From an uncultured Streptococcus sp. (GTDB lineage: Bacteria > Bacillota > Bacilli > Lactobacillales > Streptococcaceae), in the NCBI RefSeq assembly GCF_938020365.1, contig NZ_CALIIB010000049.1, forward strand, positions 1 to 13,499: DNA of 13,499 nucleotides, written 5' to 3'. Position 1 is the first letter of the stretch. Each line of letters begins with the position of its first letter. Both the position numbers and the translations under genes were made by a program. Positions 7,213 to 13,499 of this stretch are shown piece by piece. The notes beneath the pieces are model-generated. The model did no database searches. It was not told the DNA's origin and saw only the letters and a program-made list of their open reading frames with translations.

Positions 7213-7683
7213 ATGAATAAAATCGAAAGTAGGCATCGCCTCATTCGCTCCCTCATCATGGAAAAAAGAGTCCATACCCAGCAGGAACTCCAAGAACTAC
7301 TGGAAGCAAACGGCGTCATTGTCACCCAGTCTACTCTCTCTCGTGACATGAAAACTCTCAATCTAGTCAAGGTGACCGAAAACGACAAATCCTATTATGT
7401 CATTAACAGTATCGCCCCTTCTCGTTGGGAGAAAAGACTACGCTTCTATATGGAAGATGCCCTCGTCATGCTACGCCCCGTTCAGCATCAAGTCGTCATG
7501 AAAACCTTACCCGGACTAGCCCAATCTTTTGGTGCTATTTTAGACGCTCTGGAATTACCCCAGATTGTTGCTACAGTCTGCGGAGACGATGTCTGCCTGA
7601 TCATCTGCGAAGATAATCAAGCTGCTATCGAATGCTTTGATAAACTCAAAGAATTTGCCCCCCCATTTTTCTTTAGTAAATAA
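7213..7683 (+). CDS. argR: ArgR/ArcR-family arginine-responsive transcriptional regulator
   Basis: Arginine-binding DNA regulator of 156 residues, normal for the family. A winged-helix domain spans about residues 1-70, with the recognition segment VTQSTLSRDMKTLNLVKV at about 37-54. The oligomerisation/arginine-binding domain follows, carrying the Gly124-Asp125-Asp126 motif whose aspartates bind arginine in E. coli ArgR. Four cysteines cluster around that motif (123, 128, 132, 141). The tail ends FAPPFFFSK and is encoded across a C7 run. It sits behind queA, converging on arcT. Position suggests it is the regulator called arcR in the S. gordonii arginine deiminase cluster, but a biosynthetic ArgR/AhrC paralogue cannot be excluded by eye. 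The ribosome site is weak (AGGTGA). Confidence 0.9.
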   Translation: MNKIESRHRLIRSLIMEKRVHTQQELQELLEANGVIVTQSTLSRDMKTLNLVKVTENDKSYYVINSIAPSRWEKRLRFYMEDALVMLRPVQHQVVMKTLPGLAQSFGAILDALELPQIVATVCGDDVCLIICEDNQAAIECFDKLKEFAPPFFFSK

Positions 7684-7684
7684 C

Positions 7685-7716
7685 AAAAGAGTTGGAAAAT
7701 CCAACTCTTTTTCGTG
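7685..7716 (+). terminator. Bidirectional intrinsic terminator between argR and arcT
   Basis: AAAAGAGTTGGA and TCCAACTCTTTT form a perfect 12-pair stem around an AAA loop, followed on the plus strand by a further T, then CG. On the minus strand the same stem ends in TTTTG. It begins two bases after the argR stop and lies about 60 bases past the arcT stop, so it should end both converging transcripts. The remaining bases to 7773 show nothing notable. Confidence 0.9.
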
Positions 7717-7773
7717 TTGATTCACAGTTTTTACTTGGAAAAATTCGCAACACTGATATCTATCCTAGCAATT

Positions 7774-9108
7774 TTACTCTCCTGCCAAGCGGTAAATAGT
7801 CTCAGCATAGATATCCATTGCACGATAGAGATCTTCCAAAAACGCTCGTTCATTGGCCTGATGTTCCGTTTGCTCTACACCTGGGAAAAGAGCACCAAAG
7901 GCCACACAATTTGGCATCGTCCGAGCAAAGGTTGCCCCACCAGAGGACATAGCTGGACTAGTATCGCCAGTCTTTTCTTGATAGATAGTCATCAGCGTGC
8001 TGACTAGTTCACTATCTTTAGGTACATAAAGCGGAGCCAGATAGTCAAACTCTTCATAGTCCAGTTGGTAGCGCCCAGCAATCTCTGCTAGTTTTGCCAC
8101 TAGCTGATCTTTATCCGCCAAGACAGGAATCCGAATATCAATACGGATTTCAGACTTTTCTGAGTTCAGTGTCAGACCTGCAATGTTAAAGGAGAGTCTG
8201 CCAGACGGTTCATCCGAAATGTCACCAAATAAACGGCAACCAGTCGCATCTTCTCCCACCGCTTCTGCAATAAAGGCCAGAGCAGGATGAGCTTGTAAAG
8301 GCTGCAAAACTGTCGCCAGCCGAACAATAGCATTGATACCTTCAGCTGCATCCTTGGCATGCTTAGGTAGGCCGAGAACAGTGACTTGTTGGTCATTTTG
8401 TTCGTAGTCAAAATAAGCTGCCTGCAAACCTGCCACGACCGGCTCCAAAAGTTCTCCTTGATAGCTGGCCTTGCCAGGCACGACATTAAAGGCTGCTCCT
8501 GCTTCTAAATCTAGCTGATCTGAGCCAGGACCATGCAGCTTGACCTGTAAGAGGCCTTTCTCAGCATAGGTCAGAGGGAAGGAAGAATCTGGTGCAAAGC
8601 CAAGCGTTGCTGTTTCTTCTAGTTCATTGTACCGCCCCATACAGCGCCAAAGTGTCTCTTCGTCCGTACCAAAGATAAACCGAACCCGCTTTTTAAATTT
8701 TACTCCGCTATCTAGCAGAGCCTTGACCGCGTAAAGAGCAGCCATTGATGGCCCCTTATCATCTTGGACACCACGTCCGAAGATCCAGCCGTCTTTGATA
8801 GTTACCTCAAATGGCGGGGTCTGCCAATCCGCTTCATCACCTGATGGAACAACATCCAAATGACAGAGAACGGCCAGGAGCTCTGCTCCCTGACCGATTT
8901 CTGCATATCCGTAATAACCTTTAGGGTCAAGATAGGTAGTGAAACCTAAACTTCGACAAATCTCTAAAGTTTTTTCTAGGACATCTTGAATTGCTTGTCC
9001 AAAAGGTGTTTCACTTTCTCCTTCATTGAGTACTGAAGGATAGGAAATCAAGGTTTTTAATGATGTAAGAAACTCATCTTTAACTTGATTTGTGATATAT
9101 GTTTTCAT
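7774..9108 (-). CDS. arcT: M20-family metallopeptidase of the arc operon (PepV-like dipeptidase)
   Basis: Two-metal aminoacyl peptidase of the M20/PepV type, probably cytoplasmic. It has 444 residues. The zinc-ligand motifs are complete: His83-Leu-Asp85 in CHLDVVPSGD, Asp116 in GRGVQDDKGP, the catalytic base pair Glu150/Glu151 in GTDEET, Asp174 in APDSSFP, and His416 near the end in EQTEHQANE. It follows arcD by 20 bases with a GAGGTGAG ribosome site and is the last gene of the arc cluster. The name arcT follows the streptococcal operon (arcE in pneumococcus). Some databases attach a transaminase label to arcT, which this protein does not support. Providing arginine from peptides is a reasonable inference from position. 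Confidence 0.92.
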   Translation of the reverse strand: MKTYITNQVKDEFLTSLKTLISYPSVLNEGESETPFGQAIQDVLEKTLEICRSLGFTTYLDPKGYYGYAEIGQGAELLAVLCHLDVVPSGDEADWQTPPFEVTIKDGWIFGRGVQDDKGPSMAALYAVKALLDSGVKFKKRVRFIFGTDEETLWRCMGRYNELEETATLGFAPDSSFPLTYAEKGLLQVKLHGPGSDQLDLEAGAAFNVVPGKASYQGELLEPVVAGLQAAYFDYEQNDQQVTVLGLPKHAKDAAEGINAIVRLATVLQPLQAHPALAFIAEAVGEDATGCRLFGDISDEPSGRLSFNIAGLTLNSEKSEIRIDIRIPVLADKDQLVAKLAEIAGRYQLDYEEFDYLAPLYVPKDSELVSTLMTIYQEKTGDTSPAMSSGGATFARTMPNCVAFGALFPGVEQTEHQANERAFLEDLYRAMDIYAETIYRLAGE

Positions 9109-9128
9109 GGACTCACCTCACTCACTCT

Positions 9129-10643
9129 TTATAGGAATGGAATGAATGTTCCAAGGAGAAGGAGAGCAATGGTCACTACAATGATAGCAACTACAAGTTT
9201 GCCCATGAATTTCCACCAAGTACCAATGTTGATACGTCCAAGCGCAAGAGCTCCCATCACAATACCAGATGTTGGTGCGATCAAGTTCAAGACACCTGAA
9301 GCAGATTGGTAAGCAGTGATGATCAAGCTAGGACGTACATTGACAAATTCTCCGAGCGGAGCCATGATACCCATAGTCGCGCTGGCAAGACCAGATGAAG
9401 ATGGGATCAAGAATGACATAGGCAGATAGAAGATATAAGTCAAAACGATAAAGACTTGTGAAGACAGACCGCTCAGGCCTTCTTTACCCCAGTTGAGAAT
9501 AGTATCTGTAATCATACCATCATTCATGATAACTTGGATACCACGGGCAATCGCTACGATCAAGGCAACACTGAGCAAGTCAGCAGCACCATTCATGAAG
9601 GCAGAGATAATCTTGTCTTCTTTAAGGCCATAAACAACACCGATAAGGATACCCATGAAGGCAAAGAGCATTGCGCCTTCTGGGAAGTACCAAGTACCCA
9701 AAGCAGCTGTAGATGAACCAACAATCTTACCGATAACTGGAAGACCAGTCAACCAAGTATTTAAGTCTCCAAAGAGAGTAATACCTAAGTCACTCCATGG
9801 AATGAAACTCAAGACCATCAAGACGAAGGTCAGTACAAAGAGAACAAAGACATGTTTTTGTTTCTTAGTAAGAGTTGAGTTGACACTTTCTTCGTCTTCA
9901 CCAACATTGAAGAATTTCATATCTTCATCACGTGTTGCATAAGTGAGAGACTTAGTTGGATCTTTTTGGATCTTATCAGCATACTTGTAAACGAACCAAG
10001 TGCTAAGACCAGTTAAAGCAAACCAGAAAATCAAACGAAGGATAATCCCTTCACCAAGACCTACACCTGCAGTTGATGAAGCAATACCTGTCGCAAATGG
10101 GTTCAAAGTAGATGCCAAACATCCAATCTGTGAACCGAGCAAGATAATGGCAACCCCAGTCAAGCTATCAAATCCAACGGCCATCATAACTGGCACAAGG
10201 AGAGGATAGAAGGCCATAGTTTCTTCACCCATACCATAAGTTGTACCACCGAGGGCAAACAAAGGCATGAGAACCAAAATCAACATCTTTTCGCGGCCCT
10301 TGTACTTCTTCACAATAGAAGCAATACCAGTGTCTAGCATACCAGTTTCATTGACAACACCAAGGAAACCACCAACCATGAGGATGAAGAAGGCTACATC
10401 GATCGCTGCACTAGTTTCCTTAATCAGCGAGCCTTCCTCTGGATGAGTACCTAGCATAGCCCGAATCGGTGCCATGAGAACATCCCAAATCCCTTGCGGA
10501 TTTTGAGGTTGGGCTTTGTAAACACCATCCACAAAGGCACCCGCAGGAATGATCCAAGTCAACACTGCCATAATAGCAATGATTATCAACAAGACGGTGT
10601 AAGATGAAGGCATCTTAAACCCTTTTTTAGCTTTTTCACTCAT
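9129..10643 (-). CDS. arcD: Arginine/ornithine antiporter, YfcC/DcuC-like family
   Basis: Integral membrane carrier of 504 residues with about 11-13 hydrophobic segments and a short basic cytoplasmic N-terminus (MSEKAKKGFKM). It opens with the family feature of a helix ending in WIIPAGAF. A glycine-rich loop, GGTTYGMGEE, lies about a quarter of the way along, and an SSSGLASATMG loop lies in the C-terminal half. This is the YfcC / C4-dicarboxylate-carrier-like family, not the APC-type ArcD of Pseudomonas. The exchanger role comes from its place among arc genes and from streptococcal ArcD; sequence alone would only say anion or amino-acid carrier. The ribosome site is AGGAGG. A 212-base regulatory-looking gap separates it from arcC. 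Confidence 0.9.
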   Translation of the reverse strand: MSEKAKKGFKMPSSYTVLLIIIAIMAVLTWIIPAGAFVDGVYKAQPQNPQGIWDVLMAPIRAMLGTHPEEGSLIKETSAAIDVAFFILMVGGFLGVVNETGMLDTGIASIVKKYKGREKMLILVLMPLFALGGTTYGMGEETMAFYPLLVPVMMAVGFDSLTGVAIILLGSQIGCLASTLNPFATGIASSTAGVGLGEGIILRLIFWFALTGLSTWFVYKYADKIQKDPTKSLTYATRDEDMKFFNVGEDEESVNSTLTKKQKHVFVLFVLTFVLMVLSFIPWSDLGITLFGDLNTWLTGLPVIGKIVGSSTAALGTWYFPEGAMLFAFMGILIGVVYGLKEDKIISAFMNGAADLLSVALIVAIARGIQVIMNDGMITDTILNWGKEGLSGLSSQVFIVLTYIFYLPMSFLIPSSSGLASATMGIMAPLGEFVNVRPSLIITAYQSASGVLNLIAPTSGIVMGALALGRINIGTWWKFMGKLVVAIIVVTIALLLLGTFIPFL

Positions 10644-10688
10644 TTGTTTTTCCTCCTAATGTCTAACAAAGTGCAAAAAACCAACCAC

Positions 10689-10712
10689 TTTCTTAAATAA
10701 ATATTTAAGAAA
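10689..10712. repeat. 24-base perfect inverted repeat upstream of arcD
   Basis: TTTCTTAAATA and TATTTAAGAAA flank AA, giving 11-base arms with no mismatch. It is entirely A/T except for the two C-G pairs and has no trailing T run in either direction, so it is not a terminator. It abuts the cre-like site, 46 bases upstream of the arcD start. It may be an operator or a leader hairpin affecting arcD. Confidence 0.65.
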
Positions 10713-10723
10713 AACGCTTTCTA
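10708..10723. promoter_or_regulatory. Candidate cre (CcpA) site upstream of arcD
   Basis: The minus strand reads TAGAAAGCGTTTTTC. It matches the cre consensus WTGNAANCGNWNNCW at all but two fixed positions, with the CG core and AAA-flank intact. It would lie just downstream of the possible arcD promoter, a repressing position. CcpA control of arc genes by glucose is known in streptococci; control from this internal site is inferred. Confidence 0.45.
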
Positions 10724-10732
10724 TTTATATTT

Positions 10733-10741
10733 ATTTTACCA
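10733..10741 (-). promoter_or_regulatory. Possible extended -10 promoter for arcD-arcT
   Basis: The minus strand reads TGGTAAAAT, a TGn extension plus a five-of-six -10 hexamer. There is no clear -35. Initiation near 10726 would leave a leader of about 80 bases containing the cre-like site and the 24-base inverted repeat. The long gap after arcC makes an internal promoter plausible, but the surrounding A/T bias raises the chance of a random match. Confidence 0.35.
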
Positions 10742-10768
10742 CATTAAGGTCTAAAAAACTAGTATTTT

Positions 10769-10793
10769 TTGAAAATATCGCATTTATTTTCAA
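10769..10793. repeat. Inverted repeat in the arcC-arcD gap
   Basis: TTGAAAATA and TATTTTCAA form perfect nine-base arms around a seven-base loop, TCGCATT. On the arc transcript it is followed by an A run, not a T run, so it is not a standard terminator. It may be an mRNA processing or stability hairpin, or an operator for an unidentified protein. Confidence 0.55.
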
Positions 10794-10835
10794 GAAATAT
10801 TCCTAACTTGATATAAAGACGTTAGAAATACCATA

Positions 10836-10853
10836 TATTTTACTAGTAAAATA
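10836..10853. repeat. 18-base perfect palindrome just after arcC
   Basis: TATTTTACT followed directly by AGTAAAATA. It begins two bases after the arcC stop codon on the transcript. With no loop and few G/C bases it is a poor RNA hairpin, so a dimeric protein site or a weak 3' structure are the alternatives. The core ACTAGT recurs at 10758-10763, again flanked by A and T runs. Confidence 0.55.
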
Positions 10854-10855
10854 GC

Positions 10856-11803
10856 TTATTCTTTTTCAATAATTGTGCCGCTTTCAGATTCAATCAAAGC
10901 GCCAAGATTTTCAAGGGAAGTAATAACTGCTTTTCCTTCTGGACGGCCGTTGACAAAAGCGATAGCTGCTTCTACTTTTGGAAGCATGCTTCCTGGGGCA
11001 AATTGGTCTTGTTTGATATATTCTTCCAGCTGAGCAACATTCACATGTTCCAACTTTTCTTGGTCTGGTTTGTTATAGTTGACAAAGACGTAATCTACAC
11101 CAGTCAAGACGATGAAGAGGTCAGCTTCGACTAATTCCGCCAAGCGTTGAGAAGCAAAATCCTTATCAATAACAGCTTCAACACCAGCCAAATGACCGTT
11201 GTCTTCCTTGATGACTGGAATTCCGCCACCACCAGCAGCAACGACCACTTGACCAGCATTCAAGAGGGTACGAATTGTTTCGATTTCCTTGATGTCAACA
11301 GGTTTTGGTGAAGCAACGACCTTGCGCCAGCCACGACCAGCATCCTCTTTGAAAGTCGCTCCGCTCTTTTCAGCTTCTGCTTTTGCTTCTTCTTCTGAAT
11401 AGAAAGGACCGATTGGTTTGCTCAAGTTAACAAAAGCTGGGTCATTTTTATCGACAACAACTTGTGTCACAACTGAAGCAACATCTTTTTCGATGCCTTC
11501 ATCCAAGAGAGCATTTTGCAAGGCATTTTGCAGCCAGAAACCGATGCTACCTTCTGTCATAGCAACAAGTGAATCGAGTGGAAAAGCAGGGTTCTTTTCA
11601 GAATCAGCAGCCAAATGTTGGAGCAAGAGATTTCCAACTTGAGGACCATTACCGTGAGTGATGATCAAATCATCCCCATTTTTGATCAATTTTACAAGGT
11701 GCTTAGCTGTTTCCACCAAAGCTTCTTGTTGAGCTTTTGCTGATGGATCAGAAGAAAGAATCGCATTTCCTCCCAAAGCTACCACAATTTTACGATTTGC
11801 CAT
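10856..11803 (-). CDS. arcC: Carbamate kinase
   Basis: Last enzymatic step of the arginine deiminase pathway: carbamoyl phosphate plus ADP gives ATP, carbon dioxide and ammonia, the pathway's energy yield. The 315-residue length is typical. Family motifs are ALGGNAI (residues 9-15), ITHGNGPQVG (48-57), RGWRKVVASPKP (157-168), AAGGGGIPV (189-197) and VIDKDFAS (211-218), with Lys214 in the nucleotide/phosphate region. The ATG follows AAGGAGAATTT. It is separated from arcB by 158 bases with a terminator-like hairpin, so it may be made in smaller amounts than ArcA and ArcB. Confidence 0.97.
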   Translation of the reverse strand: MANRKIVVALGGNAILSSDPSAKAQQEALVETAKHLVKLIKNGDDLIITHGNGPQVGNLLLQHLAADSEKNPAFPLDSLVAMTEGSIGFWLQNALQNALLDEGIEKDVASVVTQVVVDKNDPAFVNLSKPIGPFYSEEEAKAEAEKSGATFKEDAGRGWRKVVASPKPVDIKEIETIRTLLNAGQVVVAAGGGGIPVIKEDNGHLAGVEAVIDKDFASQRLAELVEADLFIVLTGVDYVFVNYNKPDQEKLEHVNVAQLEEYIKQDQFAPGSMLPKVEAAIAFVNGRPEGKAVITSLENLGALIESESGTIIEKE

Positions 11804-11819
11804 AAATTCTCCTTTATCA

Positions 11820-11833
11820 CATTCAATTGAATG
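11820..11833. repeat. 14-base perfect palindrome next to the arcC ribosome site
   Basis: The sequence is CATTCAATTGAATG. It lies just upstream of AAGGAG and 16 bases before the arcC ATG. The half-sites ATTCA/TGAAT resemble ArgR half-boxes, but they face the opposite way to a standard ARG box (TGAAT first, ATTCA second), so I do not call it one. It could also fold near the ribosome site. Confidence 0.45.
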
Positions 11834-11892
11834 CCTTTAGATTTCGGTTTAATATTTTTTCAAATTTTTATAAGAAATAACAGATTTCCATC

Positions 11893-11934
11893 ATATAAAA
11901 GAGGACTGGACTAAAGCTATTAGTCGCAGCCCTC
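11893..11934 (-). terminator. Terminator-like hairpin between arcB and arcC (possible attenuator)
   Basis: On the minus strand GAGGGCTGCGACTAA pairs with TTAGTCCAGTCCTC around a five-base loop (TAGCT), with one bulged C and one G-U pair, then TTTTATAT. The stem is strong but the T run is interrupted, so partial termination is likelier than a complete stop. It begins 27 bases after the arcB stop. Because arcC depends on the same operon, this could lower arcC-arcD-arcT expression relative to arcAB. Confidence 0.75.
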
Positions 11935-11961
11935 ATAGCTGTTGGTATTACGGTTTATAAA

Positions 11962-12978
11962 TTATACTTTTGGAATGTAAAGGTTGCCGAGTGTAGCAGC
12001 CATAACAGCTTTGATTGTGTGCATACGGTTTTCTGCTTGGTCAAAGTGGCGAGCGTATTTGCTGCGGAAGACTTCGTCTGTTACTTCCATTTCTTCTACG
12101 CCAAATTTTTCAGCGACATCTTTACCGTAAACAGTATTTGTATCGTGGAATGCTGGCAAGCAGTGCAAGAAGATCAAATCTTCATTGTCAGCTTTCTTCA
12201 CCAATTCCATGTTAACTTGGTAAGGTTTCAAAAGTGCAACGCGTTCTGCGAATTTGTCTTCTTCACCCATAGATACCCAAACGTCTGTGTAAAGTACATC
12301 TGCACCTTTAACAGCTTCGTCTGCATCTTCAGTGATGAGGATGTGTGCGCCACTTTCTTTCGCAAAGCCTTCTGCCAATTCAACAATTTCTTTTTCTGGG
12401 AAGAGTTCTTTTGGTGAGAAGATGTGAACGTTAACGCCAAGGATAGCTCCTGTTACCAGCAAGCTGTTGGCAACGTTGTTACGTCCATCACCACAGTAAA
12501 CCAATGTCAAGCCTTCCAAACGACCAAAGTTTTCTTGAACTGTCAAGTAGTCAGCAAGCATTTGAGTTGGGTGCCATTCATCAGTCAAACCATTCCATAC
12601 TGGAACACCTGAGAATTCTGCCAATTCTTCTACCATGCGTTGGCTGAAGCCGCGGAATTCAATCCCGTCAAACATACGTCCCAATACTTTAGCAGTATCT
12701 TCTGTAGATTCTTTCTTACCAAGCTGAATATCATTAGCACCAAGGTATTCTGGATGTGCACCAAGGTCGATAGCTGCTGTAGTAAAAGCTGCACGCGTAC
12801 GAGTAGATGTTTTTTCAAACAAGAGGGCGATATTCTTACCGGCAAGATAGTGGTGCTGAATATTGCGTTTCTTCAAGTCTTTCAAATGAGCTGAAAGTCC
12901 GATTAGGTATTCTAATTCTGCACGAGTAAAGTCTTTTTCTGCAAGGAAGCTACGTCCTTGGAATACTGAATGTGTCAT
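11962..12978 (-). CDS. arcB: Catabolic ornithine carbamoyltransferase
   Basis: Second step of the arginine deiminase route: citrulline and phosphate give ornithine and carbamoyl phosphate. It has 338 residues. The carbamoyl-phosphate loop FEKTSTRTR has Ser58-Thr-Arg60-Thr-Arg62, His136-Pro-Thr-Gln139 completes that site, Asp232 and Ser236-Met-Gly238 form the ornithine-recognition motif, and His272-Cys-Leu-Pro275 carries the reactive cysteine. The catabolic rather than biosynthetic role is inferred from its position between arcA and arcC. The ATG follows GAGGAAATAACAG. It lies 57 bases after arcA with no terminator. Confidence 0.97.
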   Translation of the reverse strand: MTHSVFQGRSFLAEKDFTRAELEYLIGLSAHLKDLKKRNIQHHYLAGKNIALLFEKTSTRTRAAFTTAAIDLGAHPEYLGANDIQLGKKESTEDTAKVLGRMFDGIEFRGFSQRMVEELAEFSGVPVWNGLTDEWHPTQMLADYLTVQENFGRLEGLTLVYCGDGRNNVANSLLVTGAILGVNVHIFSPKELFPEKEIVELAEGFAKESGAHILITEDADEAVKGADVLYTDVWVSMGEEDKFAERVALLKPYQVNMELVKKADNEDLIFLHCLPAFHDTNTVYGKDVAEKFGVEEMEVTDEVFRSKYARHFDQAENRMHTIKAVMAATLGNLYIPKV

Positions 12979-13035
12979 TCTGTTATTTCCTCTTTCTAGT
13001 TATTAAATTTCTATTGATAAATTGTCGAACACGAA

Positions 13036-13499
13036 TTAAACTTCTTCACGTTCAAATGGCATAGACATACAACGAGGTCCACCACGGCCCCGAACCAATT
13101 CACTTCCGCGAATCTTAATCAAGCGAAGCCCGTATTCTTCCAAAATCTTGTTGGTTACGGTATTGCGGTCATACACTACTACCACACCAGGAGCGATAGT
13201 CAAGGTGTTAGAACCGTCATTCCATTGTTCACGTCCAGCTGCTACGATATTGCCACCACCACAACGAATCAAATGAACTTTTTCTACGCCAAGGTTTTGA
13301 GCCAGAAGCTCAGCCAAGTCACCTTTTTCTTCAACGATCTTCAGTTTTTCGTTTTCATAAGTGACTGAGTAAACACGAAGGTCGCCTTCGATTTCTGGGT
13401 GAATGGTGAACTTGTCATAGTCAACCATAGTGAAGACAGTGTCTAAGTGCATGAATTTACGGTTGTTAGCAAATTCAAATGCCAATACTTTCTTGAAGC
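13036..13499 (-). CDS. arcA: Arginine deiminase, N-terminal two thirds beyond the window edge
   Basis: First enzyme of the pathway, converting arginine to citrulline and ammonia. Only about the last 154 residues are present, out of roughly 410 in the family. The frame is open to the window edge, beginning in FKKVLAFEFANNRKF, so the true start is outside. The fragment keeps the catalytic histidine and substrate-binding aspartate in FMHLDTVFTMVD (His codon 13449-13447, Asp codon 13443-13441) and the nucleophilic cysteine in GGPRCMSMP (codon 13071-13069), 11 residues before the stop. arcB follows on the same strand. The main arc promoter would lie upstream, out of view. Confidence 0.96.
   Translation of the reverse strand, partial: FKKVLAFEFANNRKFMHLDTVFTMVDYDKFTIHPEIEGDLRVYSVTYENEKLKIVEEKGDLAELLAQNLGVEKVHLIRCGGGNIVAAGREQWNDGSNTLTIAPGVVVVYDRNTVTNKILEEYGLRLIKIRGSELVRGRGGPRCMSMPFEREEV

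Noticed and set aside
8172..8486. 104-codon minus-strand frame inside arcT
   Set aside because: It is an alternate frame within an intact M20 peptidase gene and has no family features.
10769..10793. Terminator after arcC
   Set aside because: The stem is A/T-rich and followed on the transcript by A bases, not a T run.
11820..11833. ARG box for ArgR/ArcR at CATTCAATTGAATG
   Set aside because: Half-sites are in the reverse order to the TGAAT...ATTCA consensus and the spacing is wrong, so I list it only as a palindrome.
13000..13028. Internal promoter TCGACA-N17-TAATAA before arcB
   Set aside because: The -35 is decent but the -10 matches only three of six bases, and arcB is close enough to arcA to be co-transcribed.
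1..13499. Mobile element, phage, CRISPR array, defence or toxin-antitoxin system
   Set aside because: All large frames are conserved housekeeping, competence, transport or arginine catabolism genes. There are no direct repeat arrays, transposase or integrase motifs, or sharp composition change.

Overview
This window is core chromosome of an oral streptococcus, most likely the Sanguinis group (S. gordonii / S. sanguinis type). The reasons are the arcA-arcB-arcC-arcD-arcT arginine deiminase cluster with an ArgR-type gene convergent to its end, a coiA gene preceded by the streptococcal competence box TACGAATA, a DacA-type carboxypeptidase, and moderately low GC. Species cannot be fixed by eye.

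Layout, left to right. Minus strand: the N-terminal 437 codons of pepF (oligopeptidase, running off the left edge), coiA (competence), an unassigned major-facilitator transporter, dacA (D-alanyl-D-alanine carboxypeptidase) and nagB (glucosamine-6-phosphate deaminase). coiA and pepF form one transcription unit. The transporter, dacA and nagB are each closed by an intrinsic terminator. Plus strand: a divergent promoter opens a three-gene unit of a 57-residue membrane miniprotein, queA (queuosine biosynthesis) and argR/arcR (arginine-responsive regulator). Minus strand again, converging on argR across a bidirectional terminator: arcT, arcD, arcC, arcB and the C-terminal third of arcA, which runs off the right edge.

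The arc genes form a complete arginine catabolic route. ArcA makes citrulline and ammonia, ArcB makes ornithine and carbamoyl phosphate, and ArcC makes ATP, CO2 and ammonia. ArcD is the likely arginine/ornithine exchanger and ArcT a metallopeptidase that may release arginine from peptides. The arc genes are not evenly spaced: a terminator-like hairpin lies between arcB and arcC, and a 212-base gap with three perfect inverted repeats, a cre-like site and a possible promoter lies between arcC and arcD. This suggests expression is tuned within the cluster.

The clearest regulatory site is the nagB promoter: a consensus TTGACA-N17-TATAAT whose spacer holds a NagR/DasR-type operator (TGGT-N4-ACCA). 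I see no phage, transposon, CRISPR, RNA gene or unknown multigene system. No gene-free stretch exceeds 300 bases. The least explained items are the miniprotein with an apparently leaderless start, the palindrome-rich arcC-arcD gap, and the cysteine-rich ligand region and C7 tract of the ArgR-type regulator.
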